Source of the DNA: Coffea arabica
Taxonomy: Eukaryota > Streptophyta > Magnoliopsida > Gentianales > Rubiaceae
Length of the DNA stretch: 64,000 nucleotides
Assembly (NCBI RefSeq): GCF_036785885.1
Contig: NC_092323.1
Coordinates: 7,262,501-7,326,500, forward strand
Reading direction: 5' to 3'
Positions within the stretch are counted from its first letter, which is position 1. Every line of letters begins with the position of its first letter. This document shows, one piece after another, positions 35,197 to 49,365 of the stretch. Under the pieces are notes generated by a model that was not told the origin of the DNA, searched no databases, and was given only the letters and a program-made list of their open reading frames with translations. Both the position numbers and the translations under genes were made by a program.

Positions 35197-37453
35197 TTTT
35201 GATTTCTTCGACTGGATTGCTTAGATATACTACTGTTATTTAATATCCTCTAGGTAGCTAGGAGCCCGGGATAGCTCTGATTGAGTTGGAACTACGAAGC
35301 ATATGTATTTTCAGTCTAATTATTAGGGTCTGATAATAATTTCCGTTATTTTGTTGGGGTCTCATGCTTACAGTCATAATCTTGTGGACGTTTTACAAAA
35401 TTTGGGAGAATTCATCTCCCAGAGCGATGAAACTGTTGGTGTACAATATGGAAGATTGCCAAATAAAAAATAAAAAATAAAAGTGAAATGGAAGCCATGC
35501 TACTTTTTGCACAACTTTTAGTTCTTGGTATATTCAAAAAGCATTCAGCCATCAAAACTACCAGCTGTTGTCACTTACACTTACACTTGGACTTGCTGTT
35601 GAATGGAGTTGGGCCATCCAATTATAAGGCTGGGAGTGGGGCATCATTGGTAGAAATCCCATATCTTTGGTAGACGACTTGGAGAGAAAAGATACAAAGG
35701 ACTTAAGAGTATAATGGGGCATCATTGGATGGACTATAATTAACGAATTCGAGCACCCTCTACCCTGTCTACGCATGTTGGTCGCTTCCGGATATGATAT
35801 TTTCTGGAAACCAATAAACTTAATAAAACTAGTTTCTAAGTAGTAGTAATTTTGCAGTATAACGGTATTGTGCTATGGTGGTTGTCATTTGTCAATGGGG
35901 AATCAATTGCTGAGTTGCTGCAAGTAGTCTGCCATGAAATCTTAGACTGGTTAATTTCCAACATCAGTACATGTGAGGGTGGTGATTTTGGCATCTAAAT
36001 TTTGAGGGATGCCACGCAAGGGAAAAAGAAGACTAAACTTGCTTAAGAATAATATTATGTCAGACCTTAAATACTCGTACTTGACGCTTTCCCAATGTAT
36101 TATTTCGCCTCATACAACATCTTTGGTTGGGTAGTCGATCATTGGCCACAATCTGAATGAACCCTTCATGTGTAATACACGAGCCCTCCTTTTGATCCAC
36201 GACGTCAAATCAGGTTTCACTTTTTTTTTTCCTTGGACGGTAATACGTCATATACACAAACTCGAATTGTGTGGTTTTTATTTTTCACTATGAGAGTTAA
36301 AAAAAAAAAAAAAAGAGGTACGATGTTGGGATTGAAATCATGTGAAGCGTACCGCACCAGTTGGCTCTTTCCACTGCTCTATAAAAGTAACAGTCTTATG
36401 CTGAATAAGGACTAATGTGAATATTGATTCTTTTGGGCTGTGAAAAAATTTCTCGATCGTGCATTTTAACATACATCTAATTACCAAGATGTTAAATTTT
36501 CAGCTTTCACGACCAAAATATTCACATTAAGTTCAGTCAGGCATATGCAATCTTGCACTTGAATACAGTAGGCAGCGTTGGTTACTAGTATTTGTGGATA
36601 ACCTTATAAAGAGTTTATATAACCAGTTAAGCACCATGCGAAATGCAAACACATTACAACCCGAGAGAATTGAAGAAAGCTCTGTAAATCATTTGTTAGC
36701 ATTTTTCTTGTTGGTTGATGTAGTCTAACCGGTCATGCCTCCTTTGGGTCTTGACTCGTGATACGATGAGAATTTACTGCCTTTGTTTAATTACCTGCAA
36801 GAAGAGAACGCATTTATATTGACTTCATTTAGGAATCATCGACGAGGAATTTCAACTAATGAATTTAAAGGAAAGTTATTTGTGGGAATTATCTCCATTG
36901 TGGTTCTTTTGTTTTCTCCCTTTTTCATTATGGTCCATTCTTTTTAAGAAAATCTTGACTCCTGTCCAATTTAGTAACTTGGATTGGCCGGATTACTTTA
37001 TCTCATTGTTATCAGGAATCTGCAGATATGTATACAAGAAATCAATTTTCAGACACAGTTTAAGTTAAAGCAAATTCCAGATATCGGCTCTAATACTTAC
37101 CAGACAAACAAACCAACCAAAAAAAAGGGAAAGAGAGAGATATTGGCTCTAGAATATGAATGAGAATTAACAAAGACACCTGCCATATGGATTGTGCAAA
37201 TTTATCTCAAGTTGGTTTTCATTTTGGACCACTCTGTCGTTATCGTTAATTCTGTTACGTAGCCCTAGATTTACCTTACTGGAAATATAAAGCTCAGTTC
37301 TTTCTCCTTAGACGTGAATGCAAGGGCTTTCTAAGTGGTGTATTTGCCTAGACCAGCGGGTTTTTGTCCATGATCCTGCATAGGAGTGTTCAAGCCAAGA
37401 TTTGCAGCTTGCTGTTCCATACAAGAACAATACTTGATAAACTTCAACCTAGT
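35197..37453. other. Intergenic region
   Basis: AT-rich spacer. It holds the 3' flank of the small-protein gene and, on its right side, the 3' flank of the MADS-box gene. No coding region, long repeat or mobile element was recognised. Confidence 0.5.
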
Positions 37454-40400
37454 TTACCTTGATTCTGAGGTTCCCTCTGACGTCACGAAGTTCTGTGACT
37501 CAGGCTGGCTAAGTTGGAGATGGATTGGAGCATGTTGCTCCTCAGTAATTGCAAATCCATATGGAGTTATGGTATTCCCATGTGTGGCATTGGAATTACT
37601 CGTGCTATAAGCCTGAGACACAGAGGCTCCTTCAAACATTTAGTTCCCGTGATTAAAACTGTTTGATGCATGAGATTGTGTAACTAATATGATTATAGTA
37701 CCTTCTTATGCAATGAGATAATTTCTTGTTGATGGAAGTTTACCTTCTTATAAAGTTCCGCGTTTTCTTGATGAATGAGGCAGCCCTGAAAATGTACATT
37801 ATAGGGAAGCTCATTAACTTCTATAATTTTTGACACTAACTCTTCTATGACGGCCTTGTATTTTGCAACATATAAGTACATGTGGTAATTGGCAAGCATT
37901 TGATGTTTACCTTACGATGTAGTTCCCGAATCTCATCAGTCAGTATTTGTTCCTGCCAAGTTGATAAATGATGTAGCAGAAGCTTTAATTAGGAGCATTT
38001 CAGCATCAGCAATATACTTGTATAATTGGCTAGAGTTAGAGACTTATACAGCTTTGTTTCAAGGTTTGACGTCTGACCTTTTTCATACGGATGCCCCTTA
38101 AACTCATTTCAAGTTGGTTCTCTAGACCTTGTAGGTCTTTAACGCTCAGGCCATACAGTTCTTCTCCCATCAATTGCCTGTCTTGTTTAAAGAATAACGT
38201 CAGTCAAATTAATCAGTTTTCAAACTTACATATACTGAACGGCATGCAGTAATGATGTTCGAATCTTTGGAGTCCCCAGATGCCTGGATTAATTACAATC
38301 CAACACGTAACCAAACATCCAGTAATACTTTTGCAAGATCTTAATCTTTTGTCGTGTTATCATTATGTCCAAGTTTAGTATATCTTGACATGTCATGGAA
38401 GTTCTCCATGTGAGTTGGCTTATGTTCTTTTCAGTACCCAGTGTTCATGGTCGTGATGGGCTTCATGCTTATAGAAATGAAGCTAACATTGGGACCAATA
38501 GGAAAGACACCTAACAAGGGACAATACATAATATAAGAAATTCTCCTCCAGTGACAATTCTAACATCATGACTTCATGTCAGTGACCGTACTCCTCTTGA
38601 CTATTCTTTTTTTTTTTTGTCTTTTTTTTTTCTTTTCGGATAGTGTAAACAATGCATGTTCTGGGCAAATACTTTACCTGTGAATTTCCTGCAAGTTGTG
38701 TAATTGTTGCCGGAGGATTGTTGCCTCCCTTTGCCAAAACTAGCCAAGAAAATAACAAAGATTAGAGATATGACTGTCATGTTTGAAGAAAGAAATTAAC
38801 AAGAAGTGATGCTAATGATAATAACATGGCAGAGCTGGTCAAGATTGTCCAGACTCAACAGGTAAACTAAAACTATCATGGTAACCGTTGTAGAGACAAC
38901 ACGCTTAAAGTTTTTGTAGTTGACCGCTTTCTGAATTTTCAAATAATGTAGTTTTGATAATTAAGTTTTCCCACCAAAGCTCATGAAGTTCCCATGCGTG
39001 CTTCCTTTATGGCTTCAGCCATCAAACAAAATACTCCAGGAGAAACCAATTTTCAAGTTTCAAGCAGATTACTAGGACAATCTGGTGATTTTCCTTGTTG
39101 CAGTTGCAATCTTTCTAGTTCTATATTGCCGTACCTGCAGCTTTAATCCTTTCGCACTATTGAGTACTCAGTCCTAAACTTGTTTGCAATCACTGACCTC
39201 CGTAAATATTCTACATTAATGTACGATTTACCATCTATTTCAGATCATCCAGTCAGATGCACCTATGGTAACACCAAAGATGGGCAAGGCATTTGCAGGA
39301 AGTTCATTCCATTGCGAGGTAGAGGAAGGGCCACTGGCTTTCATGCTTTGAATCCATGATGCCCTAGGTCGCAGTGGAATGAACTTCATCACTGCATCAT
39401 GTTTTGCCCTTTTACATGTTAACTAAAGTACATCATTCTGGCTGATCATGGTTGCCAATAGACAGAAGGCATAGAACTGAATAAGATTGCTCCTTCAACT
39501 AATAAAATACCTCCACATTCTAGATATTCTGTACGACCAACACAAACGAACTATCTTGTAATGGAATCAATATCGTATATGGTGTGCCATCAGGAGTTAT
39601 TTTGCTCTATGGCACAACTCTGGTGAGTGGATTATTTCTTTTTATTGTCTCGACCACAATGACAAGTGCCAATGACGATGGTTGTTTAGCTTATGGTTCT
39701 GGCGGAATGGTTGCTGTGGAGCTCCTCTTAATGCTTTCTCCTTTACCATTTTATTTTATATTTTAATTTCTATTAGTAAGGCCAATAATCTAATTCCATG
39801 GGAACATTACTCAAGCGAACCATGATGGTTGGATATTATGTGATATGATTCAATAGCCTCATAATGGTTGGAGCTGTACACTGGGAAGTACAATTGGGAC
39901 CAAGAAATTGTATTACAGTCTACACCAACTATGGCAGGCCTCATTGTTGGTTTTTGAACAATGAAAATTCTCTAAGTAAGATTGTGTAGTCTTCTAATTC
40001 CACATTAAACAAGTCTAAGTAAGATTGGGGGATCTCTATTTATCCAATTGACTTTATTTTATTGTTCAAAAATTAACTGCTAAGCTTGCCAAATAGCTGG
40101 TCCGGATGGCAATAAAATTTTTCATTGATACCTATTTTCTAAAATGCTTCAATTTAACAAATAAATAAATTTTTTAGTAGCTTAGCAGTGTTGTTCTTTT
40201 TTTTTTTTTTAATTCCAATATACACACTTGTTACTGAACTAAAAACATCTAAGATGTACATTATATAGGTGTAAGGGTATATTTAAGGGATAATTTCAGA
40301 AACCTCCCCTGAGGTTTCTAACAATTTCATTGAGCTTTCTTGAGGTTTTCAATATTACACTTACCTCCCTTGATGATAAACAATGACTATAATAACCTTC

Positions 40401-43336
40401 ATAATTTTTTCCAAAAACAAGCCATTGATAAAAAAAGATAACAAAAAAAAGGAAAACAATTCTTCTTGGCCAGACCCCATATTGTGACCAAACTATTTTA
40501 CCCATGCCTATTAAATTATAACCTTCTATCACTCAAAAAAGGAAGAATTTTGGTAATTGAGAGGCTTCGCTGTTTAAGTGGGGAAAAGGTAAGGATTGTG
40601 AGTTTTATGATTGACGGTTTGGTAGGCAATATATGGAAGAAACCTATAGAGAGGTAAAGATTAATATAAAGATAAGAATTATGATGGTGGATTTTGGCAT
40701 CCAAAATAAAGAGTTTATTAGAAAAAAGAAGAAATGATAAGAGTTTGAAAATTTGAGTGGGTGTAGAAAACCATGGGATGGAAAACATCAGAACATTGGC
40801 TAAGTAATAAAAATCATAATTTTGTAGTACATAAGTGTATTCTTGATTTTTAAAAAATTTTAATGATTATTCATATTTTGAAAATTAGATGAGGGCAATT
40901 TTGGATATTCATATACCTTTTTGGTCTTACATCATCAAGGTGAAACCCAAACCTATGTTCTAAGGGAGGTATGCGTAATTTTTAAAACGTGAGAGGAGCT
41001 GTTTGAAATTGTCAGAAACCTCAGGGGAGGTTTCTGAAATTATCCCTATATTTAATACTTCAGAATACACAGTCCTTCAAGAGGCATATAGTGTTTTGCA
41101 GTTTTTATTGATAACTGTTCCAGCCCTGAATTCATTGCTAGTGCATTCTACAGTTGATTTTTCCTAAATTTTGATTTCTTCTATTGTGGCACAACACTAG
41201 ACTTTTTTTTCTTTTCCCTTTTGTGTTATCCTATATTTTTCATATATGTGTTTGGGCTTTACACTTTTCATGTGTACTCATTCTCATTCTTCATTTTGTG
41301 AGTTGTCTAATGAAATATCATTGGCACTTGAATGCGAGTGCAGAAATCTAGGTCTGAGAACCTGCTCTCTGGTCCACCACCTTTTTCCATGACATAATTC
41401 CATTAAAAGATAGTTCGTTCCTCTTGGACGGGCAGATTCCGAATACTGTGTGTAAAAATACTTTAATAACAAGAGAGCCTTTTGTTTCTACCAGAACTGT
41501 CCACGACCATAAATAAGAGAAAGAAAAAAGGTAGTACTAGTAATGAAATGATAATTACAAATGTACCTTGACCTCCGATAGTGGACTAAGGAGTTGATGG
41601 CGCTCTTCTTTCGCTTTGCTGTAACGTTCCAGGACGGATTTCATGCTGCCCGGTAAAGGAAAAAACATAATGGTAACTGGAAGATAAGCAAATCTTCATA
41701 ACCAAATAGTAAAAACCCCTTCCTGATCACCAAGATATGATAAAAATAGATAAACAAATTAACAAAGCTAGTGTCATAACGAGGTGCAAGGAGATTGTCA
41801 TAACCGGTAATATTCATGAACCTACTTAGTTTTTAACTAATTCACAATGTAGTAATTAGTTCGTTGATTATTAGTGTTCCATCTTAGATTTATACTTGAT
41901 TGCATTGTGTTTGTCATTTACAACATCATATCATGGACAAAGTCCATTGTCCATATATATATTTTCCGTAATTAATTACATGGAAGTTCATCTCACATTA
42001 TAATTGCATTCGTGGTAACTAAGAACCTATTTGTTTGTGAAACATAAACTTTAAGAAGTCAGTTCACTCCAGGTTACATGAGAAAGGTGTACTTATAACA
42101 TTATTTATAGTTGAGGGACTAAATAGTGCAAAAGCAATAGAAGCATCTCCAGTAAACATTTGGGAGGGAAATAGGGAAGACAAAACATCCAAAAACCATG
42201 TTCATCTTGGAAAAACTCTGATTTGGCATGAATGCAACCGGGTAATGTTTTTATTAGTATTTTTGATCGCAGATCAGGTATCAAACCGCCGCATATATAG
42301 AAACAATGACTTGACCGCCATATCTTTATGACATGCACACAGCTCAAACTTTGTATATCTATGTAATATTTCTATAACTATTTAATCCAAATCCTGAGCA
42401 ATGGTACAATTATAATTAACCGAATAAGTTATAATATTATACCGAGTTAATAGCAACGTCTCTATACTCAGCTTCTGCTTGCTAAAGAAAGTTGAGCTTG
42501 TCCGTGATCCTGGAGCCATAGCTTTCACATAGCTACTTATGATGAGAAGGTAAAATGTTTAACCTTCTTTCTGTATGAAAAGGACACACTCGATTGCTAG
42601 AAAACAAACACGATTTAGAGACCTTTCCTAGGAAAACTTGAAGATTTTGCAATGATCAGGTGGTAAATGCACGTCGTTTTTTTTTTTTTTTTAATAAAGA
42701 TATGTAGAAATATAGTCCTATGTCCGGGATATATAACATCTTATAGCATAGGTGATAGGACCACCAAGTTAATAGTATACTAAAATGTATATCTGTAACT
42801 TATTCAGGAATCCTATGGCTAAACGCAAAGCAGCAGCAACACTTCTCATGCCTTAATGATGAGAACAGATGGAGATGCCTTGTTTTCTTTCCAATCTCTG
42901 AACAACCGCCAAGGAAGCATATAAAATTTCGTTAGCATGTGCTAAAAAAAGTTTACTATCTAATGCATACTGGAGATGAGCTGACAAGGCGTAGACAATT
43001 CTTGTATGCATAATCTGGTTGAGGATTACCTAGTTCTTGCAATATCTACCCAACACTTGATGATTTAAAAAGACAACACAGCCTACAGATACCAAATTTG
43101 AGTAAAGACAACCCTAATTAACAATCGAATCTCGATCACAACTTGCTTTCATACCTGGTGTTTGCATATTCATAGAGCTTGCTAGTGCTTGAGAAGATGA
43201 CAACTCCAACTTCTGCATCACAGAGAACAGCCAGCTCCTTGGCCTTCTTCAACAGCCCATTTCTTCTCTTAGAGAAAGTCACTTGCCTGCTTGTCGAGTT
43301 ATCGATCCTCCGGATCACAATCTTCCCCCTTCCCAT
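37454..43336 (-). CDS. MIKC-type MADS-box transcription factor, AGL17/ANR1 clade
   Basis: Seven minus-strand exons join to 235 aa: 43336-43155, 41645-41567, 38739-38678, 38177-38078, 37952-37911, 37785-37702, 37612-37454. Residues 1-60 are a MADS domain ([35 protein letters not shown]). An I region ([15 protein letters not shown]) follows, then a K box from [18 protein letters not shown] through [12 protein letters not shown]. The C-terminus contains [13 protein letters not shown]. The fingerprint [20 protein letters not shown] and the LHLQLSQP-type tail point to the AGL17 clade (AGL16, AGL17, AGL21, ANR1), DNA-binding regulators often active in roots and in nitrate responses. The last acceptor (CTCAG|GCTTATAGC) is chosen because upstream acceptors run into a stop; this junction is the least certain. 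Introns 1 and 2 are long (1.5 and 2.8 kb), and intron 2 holds a MITE. A 5' UTR intron probably ends just before the ATG (GACCAG). Confidence 0.92.
40287..41046. mobile_element. Mutator-like MITE with 9-bp TSD inside a MADS-box intron
   Basis: The 760-bp element starts GGGATAATTTCAGAAACC and ends with the reverse complement GGTTTCTGAAATTATCCC. The arms match for more than 40 bp and continue imperfectly. The 9-bp sequence TATATTTAA flanks it directly on both sides (40278-40286 and 41047-41055). There is no transposase. Long arms and a 9-bp duplication identify the Mutator superfamily. It lies in intron 2 of the AGL17-clade gene. Confidence 0.9.
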
Positions 43337-43627
43337 AATATTCCCTGGTCAGAGAAATCGAGGGTTCTCTTCAGCTTAAATATCAAAGGATACTGTTAGA
43401 TCTAATTGACAAATATACCGTCGTAGCAAATTCATCAAGAGAATCTTAAAGCAGAAAAGGAAAAAAAAAAAAAAGACGATATATATGTATATTAGGTCAA
43501 ATCGCGAATCTAGGAAAGAGAGTGATCAAAAGCTTACTTGCCTGCTCGATCTTTGATGAGCTTATAGCTGTGATTGCTGAAGAGGGTTATTCAGAAGCTC
43601 ATTTGCCAGATATCAAAGTCAAGACCT

Positions 43628-43635
43628 TTTTTATA
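43628..43635 (-). promoter_or_regulatory. Candidate TATA box of the MADS-box gene
   Basis: On the minus strand the sequence reads GCTTATAAAAAAGG, a good TATA element 290 bp upstream of the ATG. This distance fits a leader that contains an intron, with the acceptor GACCAG near 43347 and a GTAAGC donor near 43539. Confidence 0.5.
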
Positions 43636-44511
43636 AGCAAATATGGTGGATAGGGCTATAGCAAGAGTTTGGTTTCCAAAACAGACTCTAGAAATGTGAC
43701 CAGTTTAAAACTTGAACACTTAACACACTGAGGACGAATCCGTAATTTTATATTCTCGTATTCTAGGAATGGCAGGACCACGTTTGGTTGCGCCGCCACC
43801 GTATCAGTCACTGACGCGTGGGGAATCCAAGTCTTTCCTTAATATTTCTAAAACAGGAAAAGCGTAACCCCCGTTTAAGTAACTGTAAACCTTAAATTCC
43901 CATGAAAACTTTTGGCCAATGATAGAGGTATTTGGCAACTCTAGGGGCTTTTCACGTGAGCCAAACGTTAAAAGCCATGGGATGCCCTTTTTATGTACGT
44001 AAACCATATTCTCTATTTCTATTCTTTCGTTATTTTTCATTTGGCACAACTCTTCTCCTTCACATCTCTTTTTCCTCCAAAATTTACTATGAAACTTCAG
44101 TTCTTGCTTTGGAATTTTCCCCCTAAAAAGGTTTTGCTTATCATGAAGCGTCACCGGAGCCTACCCTATCAATAATGTTCGGAGGGTTTCTTGCATATGT
44201 ATATTTTTTACATCTAACAATATCAAACGACAAGGTCAAATGTGTGGAGATTCTAAAAATTTAAGTCATAATTTGCTTTTTCCTACAGCAGAGCAAAGTC
44301 TTAAATTTAAGAGTACCTACATAGTAACTCTAATCTTTATGTGTCAGTTCATGGCCCTTTTGCGTCATTGTTTATTCTAATAGTAATAGCTTATGATTTT
44401 TGCTGCACCCACACAGTAAGCTAGTAAGGTATGGGACCGGATGCTTTAGTTGGAATTCACGAAGGAAATTCTTAGTTCATGCAATTAAAGTCCCTTAAAG
44501 CCAATGCTAGG

Positions 44512-44935
44512 ACTAGGGCTGCAATCCACTCAAACTGTTTGCGAGCAGTTGAAGTCAGAGTTCGACTCGAATACGGTCAACACCGAACTCGAACGGAGCA
44601 TTAATATATATGAGTCGAACTCAAGTAGTCATTTGTTAGATTTGATTGCTTGACGAGCCACTCGAAAAGTTCGAATTGATGTGAAATTATCAAGCTCCTC
44701 GCCAACCAGAATGCTGAGTGAAACTCGAACTGCTCATGAGCCAGAAATCGAACCAAGATCGTGAGCTAGAAATGAGTCGAGTTCGAACTTTCCTTTTCCA
44801 AAATCGAGTTGAGCTCGATTTTCATTTTTTGGTTTAGTGAGCTCGAGAGCTTGAGCTCGTACATTAACAATTCCATCTCGGCTCGATAAATTCAAAACTC
44901 GAGTCGACTCAGTTCGTTTATAATCTAACTGAGAC
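44512..44935. repeat. Truncated TCGAGCTCGA-rich repeat, probably a hAT-type relic
   Basis: The left edge AGGGCTGCAATCC is followed by many copies of ACTCGA, GAGCTCGA and TTCGAACT in both orientations up to GAGTCGACTCAGTTCG near 44920. This composition is typical of short hAT derivatives that begin AGGGCTG. No matching CAGCCCT right end was found, so the copy appears truncated. Confidence 0.5.
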
Positions 44936-47900
44936 AGTGCTTTAGTTGAAACTATCTCTAGTTCTCTACTAATCTAATATTAGCTTAATTGTGGTATGCC
45001 CTAAATTTCTTTCAAACAACCTTTTCGCAATAATGAAAGGAAACTAAATTATAAGTCCCAAAGTTCAGTATTGCAACTTGGACCCTATCAAATGTAGTAC
45101 ATCTATATATTGTAGTATGTTTTTTCCCTTGCAGAATTTATACATACATATGTGTGTGTGTGAAGAAGACTGGTTATTTTAATCGTCAAATCCTCCGTAG
45201 TTTACTCAATTAGACATGTCAGCAATCAAGAATCCGACAAACACGTGAAAAAAAAATAAAAATCACAGGTCACCATTCGCCAATCGAGAGAACTCTTGGC
45301 ACGCCTTCATCATTCCTCATCCAATGGGAAACAATCCCCGGTGCAAAGCTGCTTAGATTTGAATATTTGCCCTCCTGGCCAAAAGGGGCCGGATTACTTA
45401 CTCAGGAACACTGATAAAACAGGCTTCACACATCTTTGATTAAAATGGATCGAGTGCTTGGAAGTTCGGAGCCTACGCAGACAATCACAGTAAAGTTCGT
45501 CCTAGTTGTCTGAAAACCTGGTCGCTGATTGGCTAAGTCCACGTGAACGACGTTGTTTGCAAACCAATGAGATTCGTCCTTACTGGAAATCATGATGAGT
45601 TTATGGGATTAAGAGCATCCAAAATCAGAGGATTAGACTAAAATACTGAAATTTTTATTCCTTCGAGCACCAGGTAAGACAGGTGTCAATCATCAGCAAA
45701 TGATATACGTTCAAAGACCAAGAAGAAAGGTCGTCCAAGATTCAAGTTCGTCTACTTTATCATCCCAACAATGGAAATGTCGCTTTTGTGACTCATCAAA
45801 CTCCTTTACATATTTGCTTCTTTCACGTTTTGATGTCCATTATTCACTTAAAATATGAGAAAGGGAGATTTTCCCTAGATGTAATGTCTCTTTTCACGAT
45901 CCCCGCCACATGCTTGACGATGTCGTCCTTCACGTACCTCTTGAAAAAATGAAAGATAGAACCCTCTATATATCCTCTATCTGCATTCATTCGTTAAAGC
46001 AGGGGCATGGAGTCTGACTAGCGACTGTGGGAGTTTCTTTTTTAATCTTTTTTTCCATTCTTCCTCTCCTCCTCCCCGCCCCCTCCCGGCAAGTAACAGA
46101 TCCCTAGCTCAATGGTTACCAAATCACAATTAGTATTAGAATGGTCAGCGAGTTGAATCTCTCCTTGTTCAGTTTTTTCTCGTTTTAATAGATTAATTTT
46201 GGTAGAACTTTTGTAGTCTCTGTGTATATTAGTCAATGATCGAGCCCCACACAACCCCTTTGTGTGGTAGTCGTCCAGACCCCATTCCCCAGCGCAACCA
46301 CATGAAGATATAATAAAAGCAACTGGAGGACTTGAAGCTCTAGAGAATGAGAGTCCGAGCCATCAGACAGTTAAACTCTTTGTTTAAGTAACAAATTTTT
46401 TGCTTTCTTAAGTAATATAAACAAATATTTATGGGGTTGGTAAGGCCATGATTAACTACAGTCGTGCCACTACTTCCATTAACATATATTTTTTCTTTTA
46501 AAAAAAAAGGTACTTTATACGAGTAAAGTATGTAAGAATATATCCTTGTATCGTTCAAGATTGACTGTCCTAGAGTCATGGCTATGATCCACCTAAATGG
46601 CGGTGCTGCTGTCTTCATCTGGGGTTCTTTTTGCATCTTCCCTATAGGCAGGAGTAATTCAAGTCGTATACTGCATGATGCCAGGGTTTCGAGTCGTATA
46701 TAGACAAGAGTAATTCAAGTCGACCTTGTTTTCCCTTTATTTATTAGCACGTACAAATATAAGCGTCTTTGCGTTCTGATACTATGTCACCAAAAAAGTA
46801 TTTTGTTTCTTTAGAAGCAAAGTGAACAATAAAAGTGTTCTTGATCCATAACAAAAGACCTCAGCAGGACCAGTAATGTTTTTGGCATACTTGGCGTGCC
46901 ATTGGTTTCTTTATTTTACTATAAACAAGGCAATTAACTTTGTCCGTAAACCATTTCTAGTTTGTACCTTAGAGGGGAAATAATAGTAAAGGTCTAAGAA
47001 GTAGACTTCATTATGGCTTAATTTGTAAAATATAGCAACTTTATTTCGTTTCAAAGGCAAGACGACAATGTTATCAATTATCATCATAGTCAAGCAGCCA
47101 AACAACCCACAATATCTGCACCGGTAATCTCGTACCCTTTAGGGAATGGGCCAAAAAAAAGAATCAGTGAGTGTAATGTTGAGTGTAAAAGAAACAATGA
47201 TGACGAGTTGCTGCCTTTATTCTTCTTTTATTTTTCACTTGTTATTTTTGCTCAATTTAACTCGTCTCTTATTCAAAACAATACAGTAATAACACAGAAA
47301 GAAGAGACTATATGAGTATAATGTATACCCGTCTTTGAATGAAGTACAAAAGATGCTATATGAGACAAAAATTTATCAAATATTCTAAGAGACAAAATTG
47401 TTCATCTATGTATTCATCAATAACTTTTTGTCTATTCAATTCACTTAATTTTTCCTATCTTTAAATAAATTTTAAACGAATGTACAGCTAATAGTAAAGA
47501 AAATTCCTAATAACAATTAAAATGCCAAATTTATACGAGTTGTTTAACAGTCCTTGAATGAAGTACTAGATTTTGTGATTTGGAGTCGTCTATTACTTTT
47601 AAGTTTGTTTAATACTTTTCAGGTGGGCTTTTACAACTTTAAAGGATGTTAAAATTTTTTTAATTAAAAAATTAAGATAGTCAACCATGTTGAAGTCTCC
47701 ATCAAAGCAAAGAAAAATAATCACTAAATTATGCCTTAAAGGGTAATTTAGACATCCAAATTATTAGAAAATTTAGATTATGGGTGTTTATATCATTTTA
47801 AACAATAATAAATAAGGGTTAAGTGCTTAGAGTTCTTTTTTCAGAATGCTAATATCATTCGCCCATAAACTATATATACCAAGATCACTGCCAATGCATT

Positions 47901-49333
47901 TTTTTAAAGACAACTCTAGAAGCTACATGCATACATGTATTAAAAAAAATATGATTATTATATCACTTATTTGGTGATATCAAAGTATCAAACTTTTCAA
48001 GGAAATATTTCAATTAATCCTTGGTTCGATATTTAAATATATCCCTTAGTGTAGTCCACTAAATAAACATGTTTCGTTTAGAAGGTATAACTTCTAAAGA
48101 GGAGGAAATGTTTGTGAGAATATTGTAATTAGAAATAAGCTTGAATTTGCCATTTGCAATCACCTTATTTATGAATCCGTGTAAGCGATTGAAACTAATT
48201 TGAAAGGTGCAAACTGTTGCACACTAATCAGTTATCAGTGTAGGAAAATGGGATAGGTACAGTAATTAAACAGTATATAATATCATACTTCTAGTGATCA
48301 TTTGATTGCCTGTTGGACATATTCACCTAAATAGAATAATGTCTAAAGACAAGAAAGTAAGTTTCTCATCTAAAATAGTAAGTTAACATAATAAATTAGT
48401 AACTTTTATGTCTCTAAAAGTAAATTGAAATAAATATGAAACTTACTTTTGAAAGGAATAAATTGCTACTTTATATCCCAAAAACTTACTTTTTAAATAG
48501 TAAGTTTAGTTCAAGTAATAGTAAGATAAATAGATAAATAGTAATTTTTATTACTAACATAGTTAATTTAATTAATGATCAAAACTTAGTAATCTATGGC
48601 ACTAATGTACTGTTTTACTTAAAAAAACTTGTCTCAAACTGGTATTAGAAAGTTTATTTAAAATTATGATGAGATTTTTTTATTAATGATTGAAACTTAA
48701 AACTCTAAGTTAGTAAGTATTCATCATATACCTGTATAATACAACGATTCTGGCTCGACCCAGGATGACGCAACCACTGCACTGCACACAAAAGTACTAT
48801 GGGGTTTAGCATGGACGCTTATATCAACCGGGGTTGTTCATTTTTGTCTTCTGTTCGTTTTGTTCATCTATGAAGGTCGTGCACTTCCACCTAAGGAGTT
48901 CGGAAGATTACCAGGGCTGGTTCGTATATTATTGTTTTTATAGTTGTGATTTGGTAGATTAGTGGCAGCGCTAAGTAATTGAGATCAACGACTTAAAGTT
49001 CCTGACTGCTTTTTTCTTTTTTTTTTCCTCTTCTCTTCAGACGTTTCTGATCTGTGTTATCGTTGCACGATTTTATCTGGAACACCGGGCCAGGAGCAAC
49101 GACGGGCTTTTGGTGAGAGTAACGGACGTTAGAGAGTAGAAAAGGGAACCGAAATTGACCATCTAAACTGGGCTTGGTTTTGTTTAATTGATTGTGGTGT
49201 GCTGAATTTGTCATCAACTGTTTTAGGGCTCATGTGTATTTGATAGGAGCACTTGCTTTAGATAGTGATTTCTGTGTTTGGGCCTATATGTCGCTTTCAT
49301 CTATTTCTTGTCAAACATGTTTAGCTTTGGTGG

Positions 49334-49337
<4 letters not shown>

Positions 49338-49365
<28 letters not shown>
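49338..49365. repeat. 28-bp T homopolymer
   Basis: An uninterrupted run of 28 T; nothing adjacent shows it to be the poly(A) end of a retroelement with clear duplications. Confidence 0.85.

Noticed and set aside
43804-44154. 116-aa minus-strand frame upstream of the MADS gene
   Set aside because: The sequence shows no domain, signal or conserved motif and lies in promoter-type DNA.
45290-45600. Less AT-rich stretch with CCAAT and CCACGTG motifs resembling a promoter
   Set aside because: No exon follows in either direction, so a promoter cannot be supported.
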